Counted from the stretch's first letter, positions 16,819 through 25,441 are shown. The stretch is 41,092 nt of DNA from Rhodococcus sp. ARC_M6 (GCF_022810305.1 NZ_JALGQH010000042.1:1-41092); one strand, 5' to 3'. The notes: generated by a model from the letters alone, not told the origin. Numbers and translations: made by a program.

Positions 16819-16836
16819 TTATACGAAATTGTATCA
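16819..16836 (-). promoter_or_regulatory. candidate promoter/operator of the antitoxin gene
   Basis: An imperfect dyad (TTATACGAAATTGTATCA on the plus strand) lies 20 bases upstream of the antitoxin ATG. On the minus strand it contains TGATACAAT, a plausible extended -10. The same CTGATACA(A/T)T is found upstream of the paralogous gene, at 39310-39319. This suggests a common promoter and perhaps autoregulation. Confidence 0.4.
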
Positions 16837-17019
16837 GGTTGCCTCTTTGTTCGGGGCCTTGCCGATCGCGGCGACACCCGGATCGCCTCTGGCCGCCGAC
16901 CGACAAGCCCCAACCCACCACCTCGGCCACCTGATCCGTCGCCAATGTCCCACCTGGCCGCAGCTGCTCGAATACTCTCAACCAGACGCGCACGTGTTGC
17001 CGAGAACAGGATGACCCCG

Positions 17020-17274
17020 ATGACCGAACTCCCCGACGCCCCTTCCCCGGAGATGACAGGCCCACCGAAGGGCACGCCTGACGAGGTCATGGAGCTCGAA
17101 CTCACGTTGCGACTTCCGCACCCCGTCCTCACATTGTTCTTCCGCATGGGCGAACAGTTGAACCTCGACAGCAACAAGCTCGCACGTCTGGCGATCGAGG
17201 AGTATGCCCGCAACTACTTCGATCCCGACCTCCCGAAGCCCGACCTCGGGTGGCCCGCGGTCAACGAACCGTAG
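17020..17274 (+). CDS. small hypothetical protein
   Basis: 84 residues from the ATG at 17020 (AGGA nine bases upstream), or 87 from 17011. The first 25 residues are Pro/Glu-rich. The rest (LELTLRLPHPVLTLFFRMGE, NKLARLAIEEYARNYF) alternates strand then helices in a way that recalls ribbon-helix-helix proteins, but no family can be named. It lies between the antitoxin module and the structured RNA region and shares no operon with either. Confidence 0.6.
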   Translation: MTELPDAPSPEMTGPPKGTPDEVMELELTLRLPHPVLTLFFRMGEQLNLDSNKLARLAIEEYARNYFDPDLPKPDLGWPAVNEP

Positions 17275-17597
17275 CGGCAGCCCGGTGGGCGCTGCAGCCG
17301 CCGAAGGGACCATCTGACGACCCTCGATAAGGGGCGGAGCAGATTGCTGTGTCCCTCACCCCGCTCATACCCCAAGCGTGACGTTGTTGACAGTCGACTT
17401 TCGCAAAGATCTGCTCTCGTCCACACGAAAAGCTACCGGCGCTCGTGGGCAACTCGGGAGCCTTCGAATTCTCGCATCGTCAGGATCTCACGAAACATCA
17501 AGTGCGATAAGTCCTTTTACCGAATATCTCTACCCGCCCGCCAGGATCGGTGTCGGGGTGGGCAGGTACATTGTTCTCGGCATCCTTTAAAAGTGTC
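17275..17597. other. intergenic stretch, nothing recognised
   Basis: About 320 bases between the small hypothetical gene and the hairpin array. The open frames have no start signals or motifs. If the hairpin array is a plus-strand RNA, its promoter should be in the last 60 bases; no convincing -35/-10 pair could be picked there. Confidence 0.4.
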
Positions 17598-17734
17598 CAG
17601 CGATAACAACCATCCCCCAAGCAGTTATCGCTGCTGGTGGCGGAGTACGCCTCGCAATCTCAACCCTCTGCGAGATGACGCCTCCGCCACCCTGAAACGC
17701 AGTCCGGCGCACACCCACTCGGGTGTGCGCCGGA
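17598..17734. ncRNA. array of three strong hairpins, possible structured RNA
   Basis: Three consecutive stems fill this gap. The first is CAGCGATAAC (17598-17607) with GTTATCGCTG (17624-17633), around a loop containing CCCCC. The second is GGTGGCGGAG (17636-17645) with CTCCGCCACC (17682-17691), enclosing an inner CTCGCA/TGCGAG stem (17651-17674). The third is a perfect 14-bp stem (17703-17734). The first three arms are complete 10-, 10- and 6-bp matches. A C-rich first loop recalls actinobacterial 6C RNA, but the second loop does not fit. It could be a plus-strand small RNA or the 3' untranslated region of the lipoprotein gene at 17757-18986. Confidence 0.5.
17703..17734 (-). terminator. strong hairpin, probable terminator of the lipoprotein gene
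   Basis: A perfect 14-bp inverted repeat, TCCGGCGCACACCC / GGGTGTGCGCCGGA, with a 4-base loop, lies 22 bases after the minus-strand lipoprotein stop. There is no T-run after it, as is common for actinobacterial hairpin terminators. It would work in both directions. Confidence 0.6.
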
Positions 17735-17756
17735 ATTCGTTGCTGTGAAACTTATT

Positions 17757-18986
17757 TCACTGTGTCGCGAGAATCTGATACTGCGCTGTCGTCATCTGGT
17801 GGACCTTCTTCTCGTCGTCGAGGACGCTGATCTCGCCGAGGTAACGTCCCTGGTGGACGATGCAGTAGTTGTAGGTTCCGCGCGGGGTGTCCTTGGTGAA
17901 ACACGCCGTGTTGGGGATGCCGGGCGGGTTCGCGGACTTCGTGAAGCCTTGATTGGTGATGTCGCTGCTGAACAGGTCGAACAGTGTCGAAGCTCCCTGC
18001 TCCGTTTCGGACCGGTACACACCGGTGCCGGCAACCGCGTTCAACGTGGTCTTCGATTCGCTCATGAACTCGATGGTCAGAGTCGGATTGGACGAGAAAT
18101 GCGCCGCGCCGCGGGGCCCGTACACCGCACTGGAGCTGGTGGTCTTGTTGCCGTCTTCCTCCGGGACAGTCAGGACAAGGACGTTGTCGATGTCCATCGG
18201 CAACTCTGCGAATTTGTCGGCGGGTGTGGCGGGGAACTTGTCGATCATCGGGGCCTGCTGTGCGAGAGCTTTCGCGGTGACCTGCGCGGTCCACGCTTTC
18301 TCGGCGATCGGTGCGGACGCCCAGGTGTAGATGATGTATTGCCCGTGCGGGGTGAACGAGTTGGAGCTGAACGAACCGTCCGAGGCTTCGCGGGTGGTGG
18401 TCAGCGTGTCGGGCAGGATGTCGATCGGTGTGGGCACACCGCCATCCGAGTATTCGCCGGGCAGTGCGTCGTCGGCGGACATGTCGACTGCGGCGCGTTT
18501 CGCGGATGCGGCATCCGGAAACCGCAGGACCGCATGCACGATGGATTTGTCGGCGACTTTGTCCTCGTATTTGCGGGAGGTGGAGAAGCCGGTGAGCATC
18601 CCTTCGCGTTCGGCGATGTCCGGCGACTTGCCGGTCAGCAGAATCGAAAGCGCCTTGCCGGATTTGATCACATACGTCGACATCGGTACCGACCCGACCA
18701 ACAGCGGATCAAGTTCACTGGGGAGGACGACGAACTCGGCCATCCGCTGACCTTCGACGTAGCGGCCACTGTTGACGCTGGTCACTTTCCCGAAAGCGGG
18801 CTGCGGGGTGGTGCGGAACGTCCCCGGATCCATCTCCCCGGGTGCGGCGTCCTGCGCTGCGACCGTTGCACTGCCGCCGCTTTCACCTTCCGCGTTGGGT
18901 TGACCATCGCTGGTACTCGAGCATCCGGTCACCAGCAAGATCGCTGCTACCGCCGCTGCTATCGGCGCAAATGTTGTCGCGCGCAT
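17757..18986 (-). CDS. secreted lipoprotein, DUF7373-like, in the ECF regulon
   Basis: 409 residues from the ATG at 18986, behind GAGAGAGGGAC; an upstream ATG at 19013 lies in that leader and is not used here. The signal ends in the lipobox LLVTGC (Cys 22). A Gly/Ser/Ala linker is followed by a large extracytoplasmic region made of two similar-sized halves: DPLLVGSVPMSTYVIKSGKA and GKSPDIAEREGMLTGFSTS in the first, YGPRGAAHFSSNPTLTIEFM and NTACFTKDTPRGTYNYCIVH in the second. This is the look of the DUF7373 lipoproteins of Mycobacteriales, named from memory and not searched. Promoter site C precedes it, which makes it part of the sigma regulon, divergent from the dynamin operon. Confidence 0.8.
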   Translation of the reverse strand: MRATTFAPIAAAVAAILLVTGCSSTSDGQPNAEGESGGSATVAAQDAAPGEMDPGTFRTTPQPAFGKVTSVNSGRYVEGQRMAEFVVLPSELDPLLVGSVPMSTYVIKSGKALSILLTGKSPDIAEREGMLTGFSTSRKYEDKVADKSIVHAVLRFPDAASAKRAAVDMSADDALPGEYSDGGVPTPIDILPDTLTTTREASDGSFSSNSFTPHGQYIIYTWASAPIAEKAWTAQVTAKALAQQAPMIDKFPATPADKFAELPMDIDNVLVLTVPEEDGNKTTSSSAVYGPRGAAHFSSNPTLTIEFMSESKTTLNAVAGTGVYRSETEQGASTLFDLFSSDITNQGFTKSANPPGIPNTACFTKDTPRGTYNYCIVHQGRYLGEISVLDDEKKVHQMTTAQYQILATQ

Positions 18987-19080
18987 CGTATGTCCCTCTC
19001 TCGGTGCTTCCATATCCCCTGACGGTGTTCCGGCCGCGGTACGTGTCGTACCGGAGTGAAATCTGTCGAGGAGCGTCAGA

Positions 19081-19112
19081 GATTAGATGCGCCGAGATGG
19101 CGATTAGTTCCC
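19081..19112 (-). promoter_or_regulatory. ECF-type promoter (site C) for the lipoprotein gene
   Basis: Minus strand: GGGAAC (19112-19107), a 17-base spacer, then CATCTAATC (19089-19081), 95 bases before the ATG. The sequence after the -10 (TCTGACG) also matches site A. An A-run (GAAAAAAAG) lies upstream of the -35. Confidence 0.75.
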
Positions 19113-19218
19113 GCTGGGCTCAAACTTTTTTTCGGGACTGATAGGTGAGAGTTCCGTCGGTGAACGCCACTAATGCCGTGATCTGCAACATGCTTGCGTC
19201 TCTGTCGGTCGAGCCCGT

Positions 19219-19407
19219 TTATCGGACAGGTTGCTCCACCAGCGTCAGCATTTGCTCGTCAAGCTGGCGGGATGCTGATGCGCCGCGTTCGTCGAGTACC
19301 TGGTCGAGTGCAGTTGTCGGGATCGTGAAGTCGGCGCCTTCCTTCGAGCGTAGGAACCGGCGGACGTCGGCGAGCATTGCCAGTTCTTCATCGATACGTT
19401 CGGTCAC
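19219..19407 (-). CDS. small hypothetical protein
   Basis: 62 residues from a GTG at 19407; the frame is open further upstream, but that part has a non-coding composition. It reads as a helical protein (VTERIDEELAMLADVRRFLR ... TALDQVLDERGASASRQLD). No good ribosome-binding site was found and no family is recognised. It lies in the ~580 bases between the divergent ECF-type promoters C and D, where nothing else is evident. Confidence 0.45.
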   Translation of the reverse strand: MTERIDEELAMLADVRRFLRSKEGADFTIPTTALDQVLDERGASASRQLDEQMLTLVEQPVR

Positions 19408-19696
19408 ACGGTGCAGTATGCCGCGGCGGCAATACCGAGAGATCCTTGGTCCAGAACTGGGATTGCACCCAAATCCCCCAACCCGCACAGATATAGGCGG
19501 TGCGCTCAACTACTGTCGTCTCCGAAGTTCAGCTGTATTCGGTTACCAGGAATCTGCGGTGGCGATTGCATACTGCGAGAGAAGTTTTCCACCGCATGTT
19601 GCTGCGGCAGCCTGGCGACGGCACGGCAATTCCTGCCCGCCGCACCCGATATGTCCGCTACATCCGCAATCTTCGTGCAACCAATTTTTGTTGCGC

Positions 19697-19727
19697 GGGA
19701 ACTTTCCGCCCTCTCGCCGCATCTAAC
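19697..19727 (+). promoter_or_regulatory. ECF-type promoter (site D) for the dynamin/Hsp70 operon
   Basis: GGGAAC (19697-19702), a 17-base spacer, CATCTAAC (19720-19727). The dynamin gene's GTG is at 19871, so the transcript would have an untranslated leader of about 135 bases. A T-run precedes the -35. Both boxes are identical to site B. Confidence 0.75.
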
Positions 19728-19870
19728 GTACATATCCGCAGAACACTGCGCTGCCACCTCCGATAAGGTTTCATCCGCGAGTCGTCTGCGGCTCACGATC
19801 CCAGGGGTGGGCGGCAACTCGGCACATGACGAGTTACCGGATAGGGAGAAGCAAACAGGGGGACATACAG

Positions 19871-21739
19871 GTGGGAAACGACGCTGCCGCCGCACCAGCG
19901 CACGAGAGCACCGACAACCCGCTCACGCCGGTCGAAACGACGTTGGCCGGCGCGACGAAAATTTTGCGCACCTACGGTTTCAACGCGACAGCCGATCTGG
20001 CGGCCGAGAAAGCAACTGCCGGGCAAGTGCAGCGGACGGTGGTCGTGGTCGGCGAACTCAATCGCGGAAAAAGTTCCCTCGTCAACGCCCTCGCCGGAAT
20101 TCGCGGTCTCTCCCCCGTCGATGTCGATCCCACCACCTCCGCCACCATGTCCGTGGTGGCGGACAGCGCGGAGCATCCGTGGGGATCGGCGGACCTGGTG
20201 TTTCCCGGCGCAGTGCGGCGCATCCCGGTCGCCGAAGTCGCGGACTGGGTCAGCGCCGCCGGCCGCCACGTCACCGACCCGGCGGTCGAGGTGTTGCCGA
20301 CCCGCGCGATCGTCCCCGTACGTTCCCCGCACCTGGCGAACCTGATCCTCGTCGACACTCCCGGATCCGGAGGGCTCGATGCGGCGGCCGCGAAACTGTC
20401 CGCGCAGTCCGCTGAGCAGGCCGGTGTCCTCGTCGTCGTCTGCGATGCCAGCTCCCCACTGACCGCCCCGGAAATGAACTTCATCCGAGACTGCACCGCC
20501 ACAGTCGAAGCCGTGATCGTGGTCGTGACCAAAACGGACAAGCACCTGCGCCGCTGGAAACTGATCGTCGAAGAGAATCAGCGACTGCTCCGCACCCATC
20601 TGCGGCGCACCATCCCCGTCGTGGGCGTCTCGAGTGTCCGTGCGCTCGCCGCCGTCGAGATCACTGATCCCGTACGGCGTAGCGCGGCGGAAGCCTCGTC
20701 GGGGATCACCGCACTGCGGACCCTGATCGGCAGTGCGCTGGACTCCGATCACCGCGCCCAGGTCGACGGGCTGCGGACAGCCCGCGAAGGTTTGCGGTTG
20801 GTGCACGGCAAGGTCACCGCGCACATCACCCGCACCAAGGACGGTGATGCCGCGCTCCCGGAACTGGAGGCGCAGCGGGATCAGCTCACTGCACTGACCG
20901 AGCAGTCGGCGCAGTGGGATCAGCATCTGGGCCGGGACCTGACTCTTGCTCGTCAAGCGGCAGTCATGCACCTCGAGGAACAACTCGACGTGGTGAAAGA
21001 AAAATGGACCACCAAGATCAACGCCTCCGGGATGGAAGTGCTGCGGAAGAATCCGCAGGTGTTCACCAGTGAGATCGAATCCGATCTCCTCGCGGCGATG
21101 ACGTCGGCGGTGCAACTGTTCCTCGACCGCCTCCGCGGTATCGTGACCCCGCTCTTCGGGTCCGAGTCCGAAACCGTGTGGCGCAGTATCGAATCGGAGA
21201 TCGTCGCGTCCATGCAGTCGGACCCGCTCACCACCGGGCAGGTGGTCAGTAAGAAGCAAGGCTTGCTCGATCCGAGTGTGTTGACGATGGGCATGATCGG
21301 CACGTCGATGCTCGGCGCGCTGATCGGGGTCGGCGCAATCGCCGGTGTGGTGTGGATCGGGGTGAACCTCGGCTACAAGGCGATGCGGGCGGGAAAGACG
21401 AACTTGCTGACGTGGCTGCGGGAGACAGTCGCGACTGCGAAGGTGAGTACCGCCCGGATGCTTGATCTGGGTTTGGCTCTCTCCCGGCCGGAGATCGTGA
21501 TCCGCTACCGCGAGCACCTCAAATCGTCTATCGCGCAGGTGCAATCGCAGATTGCGCAGGCGCAGGATGCCCAGCGTCTCGATGCGGCGACGCGGGACAG
21601 CACGCTCAAAAAGCTCAACACCAATTTGCGGGTGGTGACCGCGAAGTCGTCGGAGATCGAGAACCTCATCGCACGACTGACCACGCCTCCGCCTGCGCCG
21701 ACCCCCGAATCCGTAGCCGAGAAGGTGACCGTTTCATGA
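19871..21739 (+). CDS. dynamin-like GTPase, IniA type
   Basis: 622 residues from the GTG at 19871, chosen because AGGGGGACATACAG precedes it, closely matching the leader of the gene at 18986; an ATG at 19826 would add 15 residues. The GTPase domain has G1 GELNRGKS (residues 61-68), a Thr-rich switch (DPTTSATMSV), G3 DTPG (162-165) and G4 TKTD (220-223). A long helical stalk follows, with a hydrophobic paddle near residues 475-510 (MIGTSMLGALIGVGAIAGVV) and a C-terminal coiled coil. This is the layout of mycobacterial IniA, a membrane-remodelling dynamin of the isoniazid-induced iniBAC operon. It is the first gene of a chain with ATGA stop/start overlaps. It probably acts with the second dynamin at 22245. 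Confidence 0.88.
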   Translation: MGNDAAAAPAHESTDNPLTPVETTLAGATKILRTYGFNATADLAAEKATAGQVQRTVVVVGELNRGKSSLVNALAGIRGLSPVDVDPTTSATMSVVADSAEHPWGSADLVFPGAVRRIPVAEVADWVSAAGRHVTDPAVEVLPTRAIVPVRSPHLANLILVDTPGSGGLDAAAAKLSAQSAEQAGVLVVVCDASSPLTAPEMNFIRDCTATVEAVIVVVTKTDKHLRRWKLIVEENQRLLRTHLRRTIPVVGVSSVRALAAVEITDPVRRSAAEASSGITALRTLIGSALDSDHRAQVDGLRTAREGLRLVHGKVTAHITRTKDGDAALPELEAQRDQLTALTEQSAQWDQHLGRDLTLARQAAVMHLEEQLDVVKEKWTTKINASGMEVLRKNPQVFTSEIESDLLAAMTSAVQLFLDRLRGIVTPLFGSESETVWRSIESEIVASMQSDPLTTGQVVSKKQGLLDPSVLTMGMIGTSMLGALIGVGAIAGVVWIGVNLGYKAMRAGKTNLLTWLRETVATAKVSTARMLDLGLALSRPEIVIRYREHLKSSIAQVQSQIAQAQDAQRLDAATRDSTLKKLNTNLRVVTAKSSEIENLIARLTTPPPAPTPESVAEKVTVS

Positions 21740-22248
21740 ATGCACCGTTCGCGTTCGCGTTGATCGTGCTGGCCTGCGCCGGCGGCATGGCGGCCGGCTG
21801 GATGCTGCGCGCCGCCCGAACACCGGCAGCGGCACCTGGTGGTATCTCTGCCGGTTACCCACCTGCCCATCACGGACCTACCACCGTCGTACCTACCGGC
21901 GCCGGGGCGGTCCCGGCAGCGGTCCCCGCCCCGTTGATGCCGGTGGAGCCGGATCGGCGACTGATCATCGCGATGATCGGACTACACGACCTCGACGGCG
22001 GTATCTCTGCCCGTGAGCGAATCCGCGAAGACCTCGCCCAGGTCGGTGTCCAGATTCTCGACGCCGCCCCCGGCACCGTCTTCGATTCCGCCCACCAGAA
22101 AGCTGTCACCGGCGTCGCCGCGCAGACACCCGATCAGGTCGGCACCATCGCCGCCCTGATCCGGCCCGGCTGGACCAGCCCGGCGGGGATCATCCGGTTC
22201 CCCGAGATCGCCGTGTACATCGCCTCGAACGACCCGATGCCCACATGA
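21736..22248 (+). CDS. membrane-anchored GrpE-like nucleotide exchange factor
   Basis: 170 residues; its ATG overlaps the preceding stop by four bases. The N-terminus is a membrane anchor (residues 4-24, PFAFALIVLACAGGMAAGWM), then comes a ~45-residue Pro/Ala/Gly linker. Residues about 74-168 follow the pattern of the GrpE head domain: a short helix (RLIIAMIGLHDLDGGI), then VGVQILDAAPGTVFDSAHQK, VGTIAALIRPGW and a closing IRFPEIAVYI. The equivalents in GrpE are G-V-x-x-I, F-D-P-x-x-H-E-A-V, and L-R-P-A-x-V-x-V. GrpE's long dimerising helix is missing. GrpE releases ADP from Hsp70, and an Hsp70-like ATPase is encoded two genes downstream in the same chain, so a dedicated exchange factor is likely. 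Confidence 0.68.
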   Translation: MNAPFAFALIVLACAGGMAAGWMLRAARTPAAAPGGISAGYPPAHHGPTTVVPTGAGAVPAAVPAPLMPVEPDRRLIIAMIGLHDLDGGISARERIREDLAQVGVQILDAAPGTVFDSAHQKAVTGVAAQTPDQVGTIAALIRPGWTSPAGIIRFPEIAVYIASNDPMPT

Positions 22249-23690
22249 GCGCTCCGTACCCGCCGCATCCGGCGCAGTTCGACCGCCAACAAGCCGTCCG
22301 CATCGCCCTCGACCGCGGCCTGTATTCCGTCAACCAACTGGGCGGCGACCTCGCCGATCACGCCCACCGGATCCGCGCGATCCTGTGGTCACCGCCAAGG
22401 GTGGTGATCGTCGGACGTCTCAAAGCCGGTAAATCAACGCTGGTCAACGCCCTGATCGGGGCTCCGGTCGCCGAAACCGCAGCGTTGGAAGCGACGAACG
22501 TCGTCACCGTCTACCAGGCCGGGGCACCCTCGCGGGCGGAGTTGGTCGGCCTCGACGGCACCCGCCGCCCGGTCCCGCTCGAAGCCGGACGCACCGTGAG
22601 TCTCGGCGCGGAGGCAGCGGACATCGCGTACGTTCACCGGCACCTGCCGTCCCTCTCCCTCGAGAACCTCACCCTCGTCGACACCCCAGGGTTGGCGACT
22701 CTGACCGTGGAGAACGAACACCGCACCCGCGCTGCGTTGATCGACGGATTCGCGCAAACCCGCTCCGCGTCCGTCGATGCGGACGGCGCGGTGTTTCTTT
22801 TCGACAGTGCCCCCCGCGCCGACGAGATGGATTTCCTACGTCAACTCGGCTTCACCCCGCTGAACACGCTCGGGGTGCTCTCGCGGGCGGACAGTTTCGG
22901 GGAAGGCGCTCTCGGTGGGCGTAATCCGATCGAACACGCCCACGCGCACGCCCAGAAGTTGGCGCAGGCTCTCGCGTCGACCGTCTCGACGGTGGTGCCG
23001 GTGGCGGGGTTGCTGGCCGAGAGCACCTATACCGGGCAGGTCACCGAAGCCGACGCCATTGCCCTGCACACCGTCGCATCGATGGACACCCTGGAATTGA
23101 TGGACCTCCTCGAATCAGAGAACCCACAGCACCTCGGCCCCGTCATGCGGGACCGGTTGCTCGATCTGCTCGGCGAATACGGTGTCCTCGGCGGACGGGC
23201 GGTCGCCGGCCGCGGCGCGCACGCTCTGAACCGGTGGCTGATCGAGCATTCCGGGATCGCGGAGGTGAAATACCTCCTCGACAGTGCGGTGCAGGATTTC
23301 GCGGCGGTGCACCGCGCGGACCGCATCCTCGCCGAACTCGACACGCTCGCCGCCGCGCACCCCGCCCGCCAGCAGATCCGCACCATCACCGACTGGGTGC
23401 GCAGCGATCCGGCGATGCAACCGGTACTGCTGTATCGGGCACTGCGGGCAATGTTGCTTGCCGACCCGCACGCACCGGTTGTCGCGGAGTTGACCCGGAT
23501 GCTGGCCGGGCGCACCGACGCCGAACGTCTCGGCGTGCACCCCGGCAGCACGCCGGAGCAGATCGCCGGCCATGCCGGTGAGCGGTTGACCCAGGTTCAG
23601 CGGCGAGCGATGTCGACGGCTACCGCCGCCGAAGACGCCGCGTTGGCGGAGCTTGTCCGCACGTACACGAGCATGCGGAGGCAGCCATGA
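22245..23690 (+). CDS. dynamin-like GTPase, IniC type
   Basis: 481 residues; ATGA overlap with the gene before. G1 is GRLKAGKST (residues 57-65), followed by EATNVVTVY as switch I, G3 DTPG (146-149) and a degenerate G4 SRAD (213-216) in place of TKxD. The C-terminal half is helical, rich in Ala/Leu/Arg, and lacks an evident membrane paddle, so it is shorter than the IniA-type partner. This matches the IniA/IniC arrangement in mycobacteria, in which the shorter dynamin follows the longer one. A heteromeric assembly is the natural inference. Regulation comes from the upstream promoter D through translational coupling. Confidence 0.87.
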   Translation: MSAPYPPHPAQFDRQQAVRIALDRGLYSVNQLGGDLADHAHRIRAILWSPPRVVIVGRLKAGKSTLVNALIGAPVAETAALEATNVVTVYQAGAPSRAELVGLDGTRRPVPLEAGRTVSLGAEAADIAYVHRHLPSLSLENLTLVDTPGLATLTVENEHRTRAALIDGFAQTRSASVDADGAVFLFDSAPRADEMDFLRQLGFTPLNTLGVLSRADSFGEGALGGRNPIEHAHAHAQKLAQALASTVSTVVPVAGLLAESTYTGQVTEADAIALHTVASMDTLELMDLLESENPQHLGPVMRDRLLDLLGEYGVLGGRAVAGRGAHALNRWLIEHSGIAEVKYLLDSAVQDFAAVHRADRILAELDTLAAAHPARQQIRTITDWVRSDPAMQPVLLYRALRAMLLADPHAPVVAELTRMLAGRTDAERLGVHPGSTPEQIAGHAGERLTQVQRRAMSTATAAEDAALAELVRTYTSMRRQP

Positions 23691-25441
23691 ACCAACCCCA
23701 CCCCACCCCGATCAGTGCGCCGCCGGGATCTCCCGCGTGGGTTCTCGCGGTCGACTTCGGAACCTCCAACACCGCTGCCGCCCACACCGGAATCCGCTCC
23801 GGAGCACCGGAAACACTGCCCCTGACCCACGAGGGAAACCTGATGGGTTCGGCGGTGTTCGTCGAGTCTCCGGCCAGCATCGACGTCGGTGACGTTGCCG
23901 TGAATCGGGCGCAAACGAACCCGGCGGCCTTCATTTCGTCCCCGAAACGTGTCATCGGCCAAGGCATGGTGCACGTCAACGGCTACGATCTCCCCACCTG
24001 GGTGCCGGTGGCGGCGGTGTTGCGGTTCGTTCTCGAGCGGGCCACCGCCGTGCACCGCGGCCTGCCGCCGGTCAGGCTGGTCCTGACCCATCCGGAGGGG
24101 TGGGCGCTCCGCGAAATTCAGGTTCTCCACGGCGCCGCCGCCCAACTGGGATTCGTCGGTGACGGCGTGGCGACGGTGTCGGAGCCGCGGGCGGCTGCGC
24201 ACTTCTACACCCGCACCGAGCGCATTCAACCCGGCGAGGTGATCGCGGTGTTTGACTTCGGCGGCGGAACCTTGGACGTCGCCGTCCTCACCGCCACCGG
24301 CATCGACACCTTCGAGGTGATCTCCGCGCGCGGCGACAACGCCCTCGGCGGAAAGAATATCGATGCCCTGATCCGCCGCTGGGTCGATCACCAACTCGCG
24401 GACGAGAACCCGGAACTACTGGCATTCCTGCGTTCCGATGCGCCGCCGCACATTCTGCGGACCCTCGACGACTCCATCCGGCGTGCGAAAGAGCTGCTCT
24501 CGTCGACGGATTCGGCGACGATTTCCGTGGTGGACAGTCGCCGCGATCACCGCGAAACGCTGACGTTGACCCGGGGCGAGTTCGAGTCGATCATCGCACC
24601 GGAAATCGAGCGCGCCGCCGTGTTGACGCACGCCGCGCTCGTCGACGCCGGTGTGCGCGGACCCCAGGATCTGACGGCCCTGTATCTGACGGGTGGTTCG
24701 TCGCGGATTCCGTTGGTGGCGCAGCGGATCGCTGCGTTGGGTCCGATCGCGACGCTCGATGATCCGAAAACTGTTGTCGTGCAGGGCGCGTTGATTGCCG
24801 CCGCACGGCCTGCTGCGCCACTGCCGGTGGCCCCGCCGCCGGCCGCCGGCGGCTCTCCGACCTCTATCTCGCCGCCGGCTGTGTTGTTCGGTGCGTCGCC
24901 TCGCACCGGCGCAACTCCCGTCATCACCGCGCCCCCGCGGCCTGGTACACCGCCGCCATCGCAGCGCCCGCGCCGCCGTGGTGTGCTCATCGCCGCCGGA
25001 GCAGTGGTGGTCCTGGCGGTGGTCGGCGGCGCAGTATGGTTCGCCGGATCCTCCAGCACCGACAACGCTGCACAGTCCAGCACTTCCGGTCGCTCCGCGA
25101 ACACCACACCCGGTACAGCACAAGACATTCAAGCCGTCCAGGACCGCACCACCGAATACTTCGCTGCCCTCAACTCCCACAACCGCAGCAAGATCGACGC
25201 CATGAAATGCACCGGCTACATCGGTGTCACGACGACACCGGGCGAAGCTCCCCCGTCGCAAAACCTGACCTTCACGCTCAAAGACTTTGTCTCCACGACC
25301 GTGATCGGCGACACCGGATCCGTCCGCGTCCGCATGAACACCCGCGACGGCGACACCTCAGCGGACAGCGACGGCGTCGTGCTGATGGAATTCGTCCGCG
25401 AACACGGCACCTGGATGTTCTGCGCCGTCACCGACCAATAA
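23687..25441 (+). CDS. Hsp70-like ATPase with membrane anchor and NTF2-like extracytoplasmic domain
   Basis: 584 residues; GGAGG ribosome-binding site and ATGA overlap. Residues about 17-375 are an Hsp70/actin-fold nucleotide-binding domain: phosphate-1 AVDFGTSNTAAA (21-32), phosphate-2 FDFGGGTLD (189-197), adenosine motif LYLTGGSSRIPLV (332-344). There is no Hsp70 substrate-binding domain. A Pro-rich linker leads to one membrane segment (about 433-453, VLIAAGAVVVLAVVGGAVWF) and an outside domain of about 105 residues (DRTTEYFAALNSHNRSKIDA ... EHGTWMFCAV) resembling NTF2/DUF4878-type folds. The ATPase would be inside and the sensor or adaptor outside. The operon's GrpE-like protein could recharge it. 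A second copy with a different outside domain follows. Confidence 0.86.
   Translation: MNQPHPTPISAPPGSPAWVLAVDFGTSNTAAAHTGIRSGAPETLPLTHEGNLMGSAVFVESPASIDVGDVAVNRAQTNPAAFISSPKRVIGQGMVHVNGYDLPTWVPVAAVLRFVLERATAVHRGLPPVRLVLTHPEGWALREIQVLHGAAAQLGFVGDGVATVSEPRAAAHFYTRTERIQPGEVIAVFDFGGGTLDVAVLTATGIDTFEVISARGDNALGGKNIDALIRRWVDHQLADENPELLAFLRSDAPPHILRTLDDSIRRAKELLSSTDSATISVVDSRRDHRETLTLTRGEFESIIAPEIERAAVLTHAALVDAGVRGPQDLTALYLTGGSSRIPLVAQRIAALGPIATLDDPKTVVVQGALIAAARPAAPLPVAPPPAAGGSPTSISPPAVLFGASPRTGATPVITAPPRPGTPPPSQRPRRRGVLIAAGAVVVLAVVGGAVWFAGSSSTDNAAQSSTSGRSANTTPGTAQDIQAVQDRTTEYFAALNSHNRSKIDAMKCTGYIGVTTTPGEAPPSQNLTFTLKDFVSTTVIGDTGSVRVRMNTRDGDTSADSDGVVLMEFVREHGTWMFCAVTDQ

Noticed and set aside
17598..17643. 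Firm identification as 6C RNA
   Set aside because: Only one loop has a C-run, and of five, not six or more; the second hairpin does not match. Kept as an unassigned structured RNA.
17745..19022. Long plus-strand open frame opposite the lipoprotein gene
   Set aside because: Arg/Gly/Val-rich shadow. The minus strand has a lipobox, a ribosome-binding site and a promoter.
19793..21544. Long minus-strand open frame opposite the first dynamin gene
   Set aside because: His/Arg/Gly-rich shadow of a GC-rich coding sequence. The plus strand has all the GTPase motifs.
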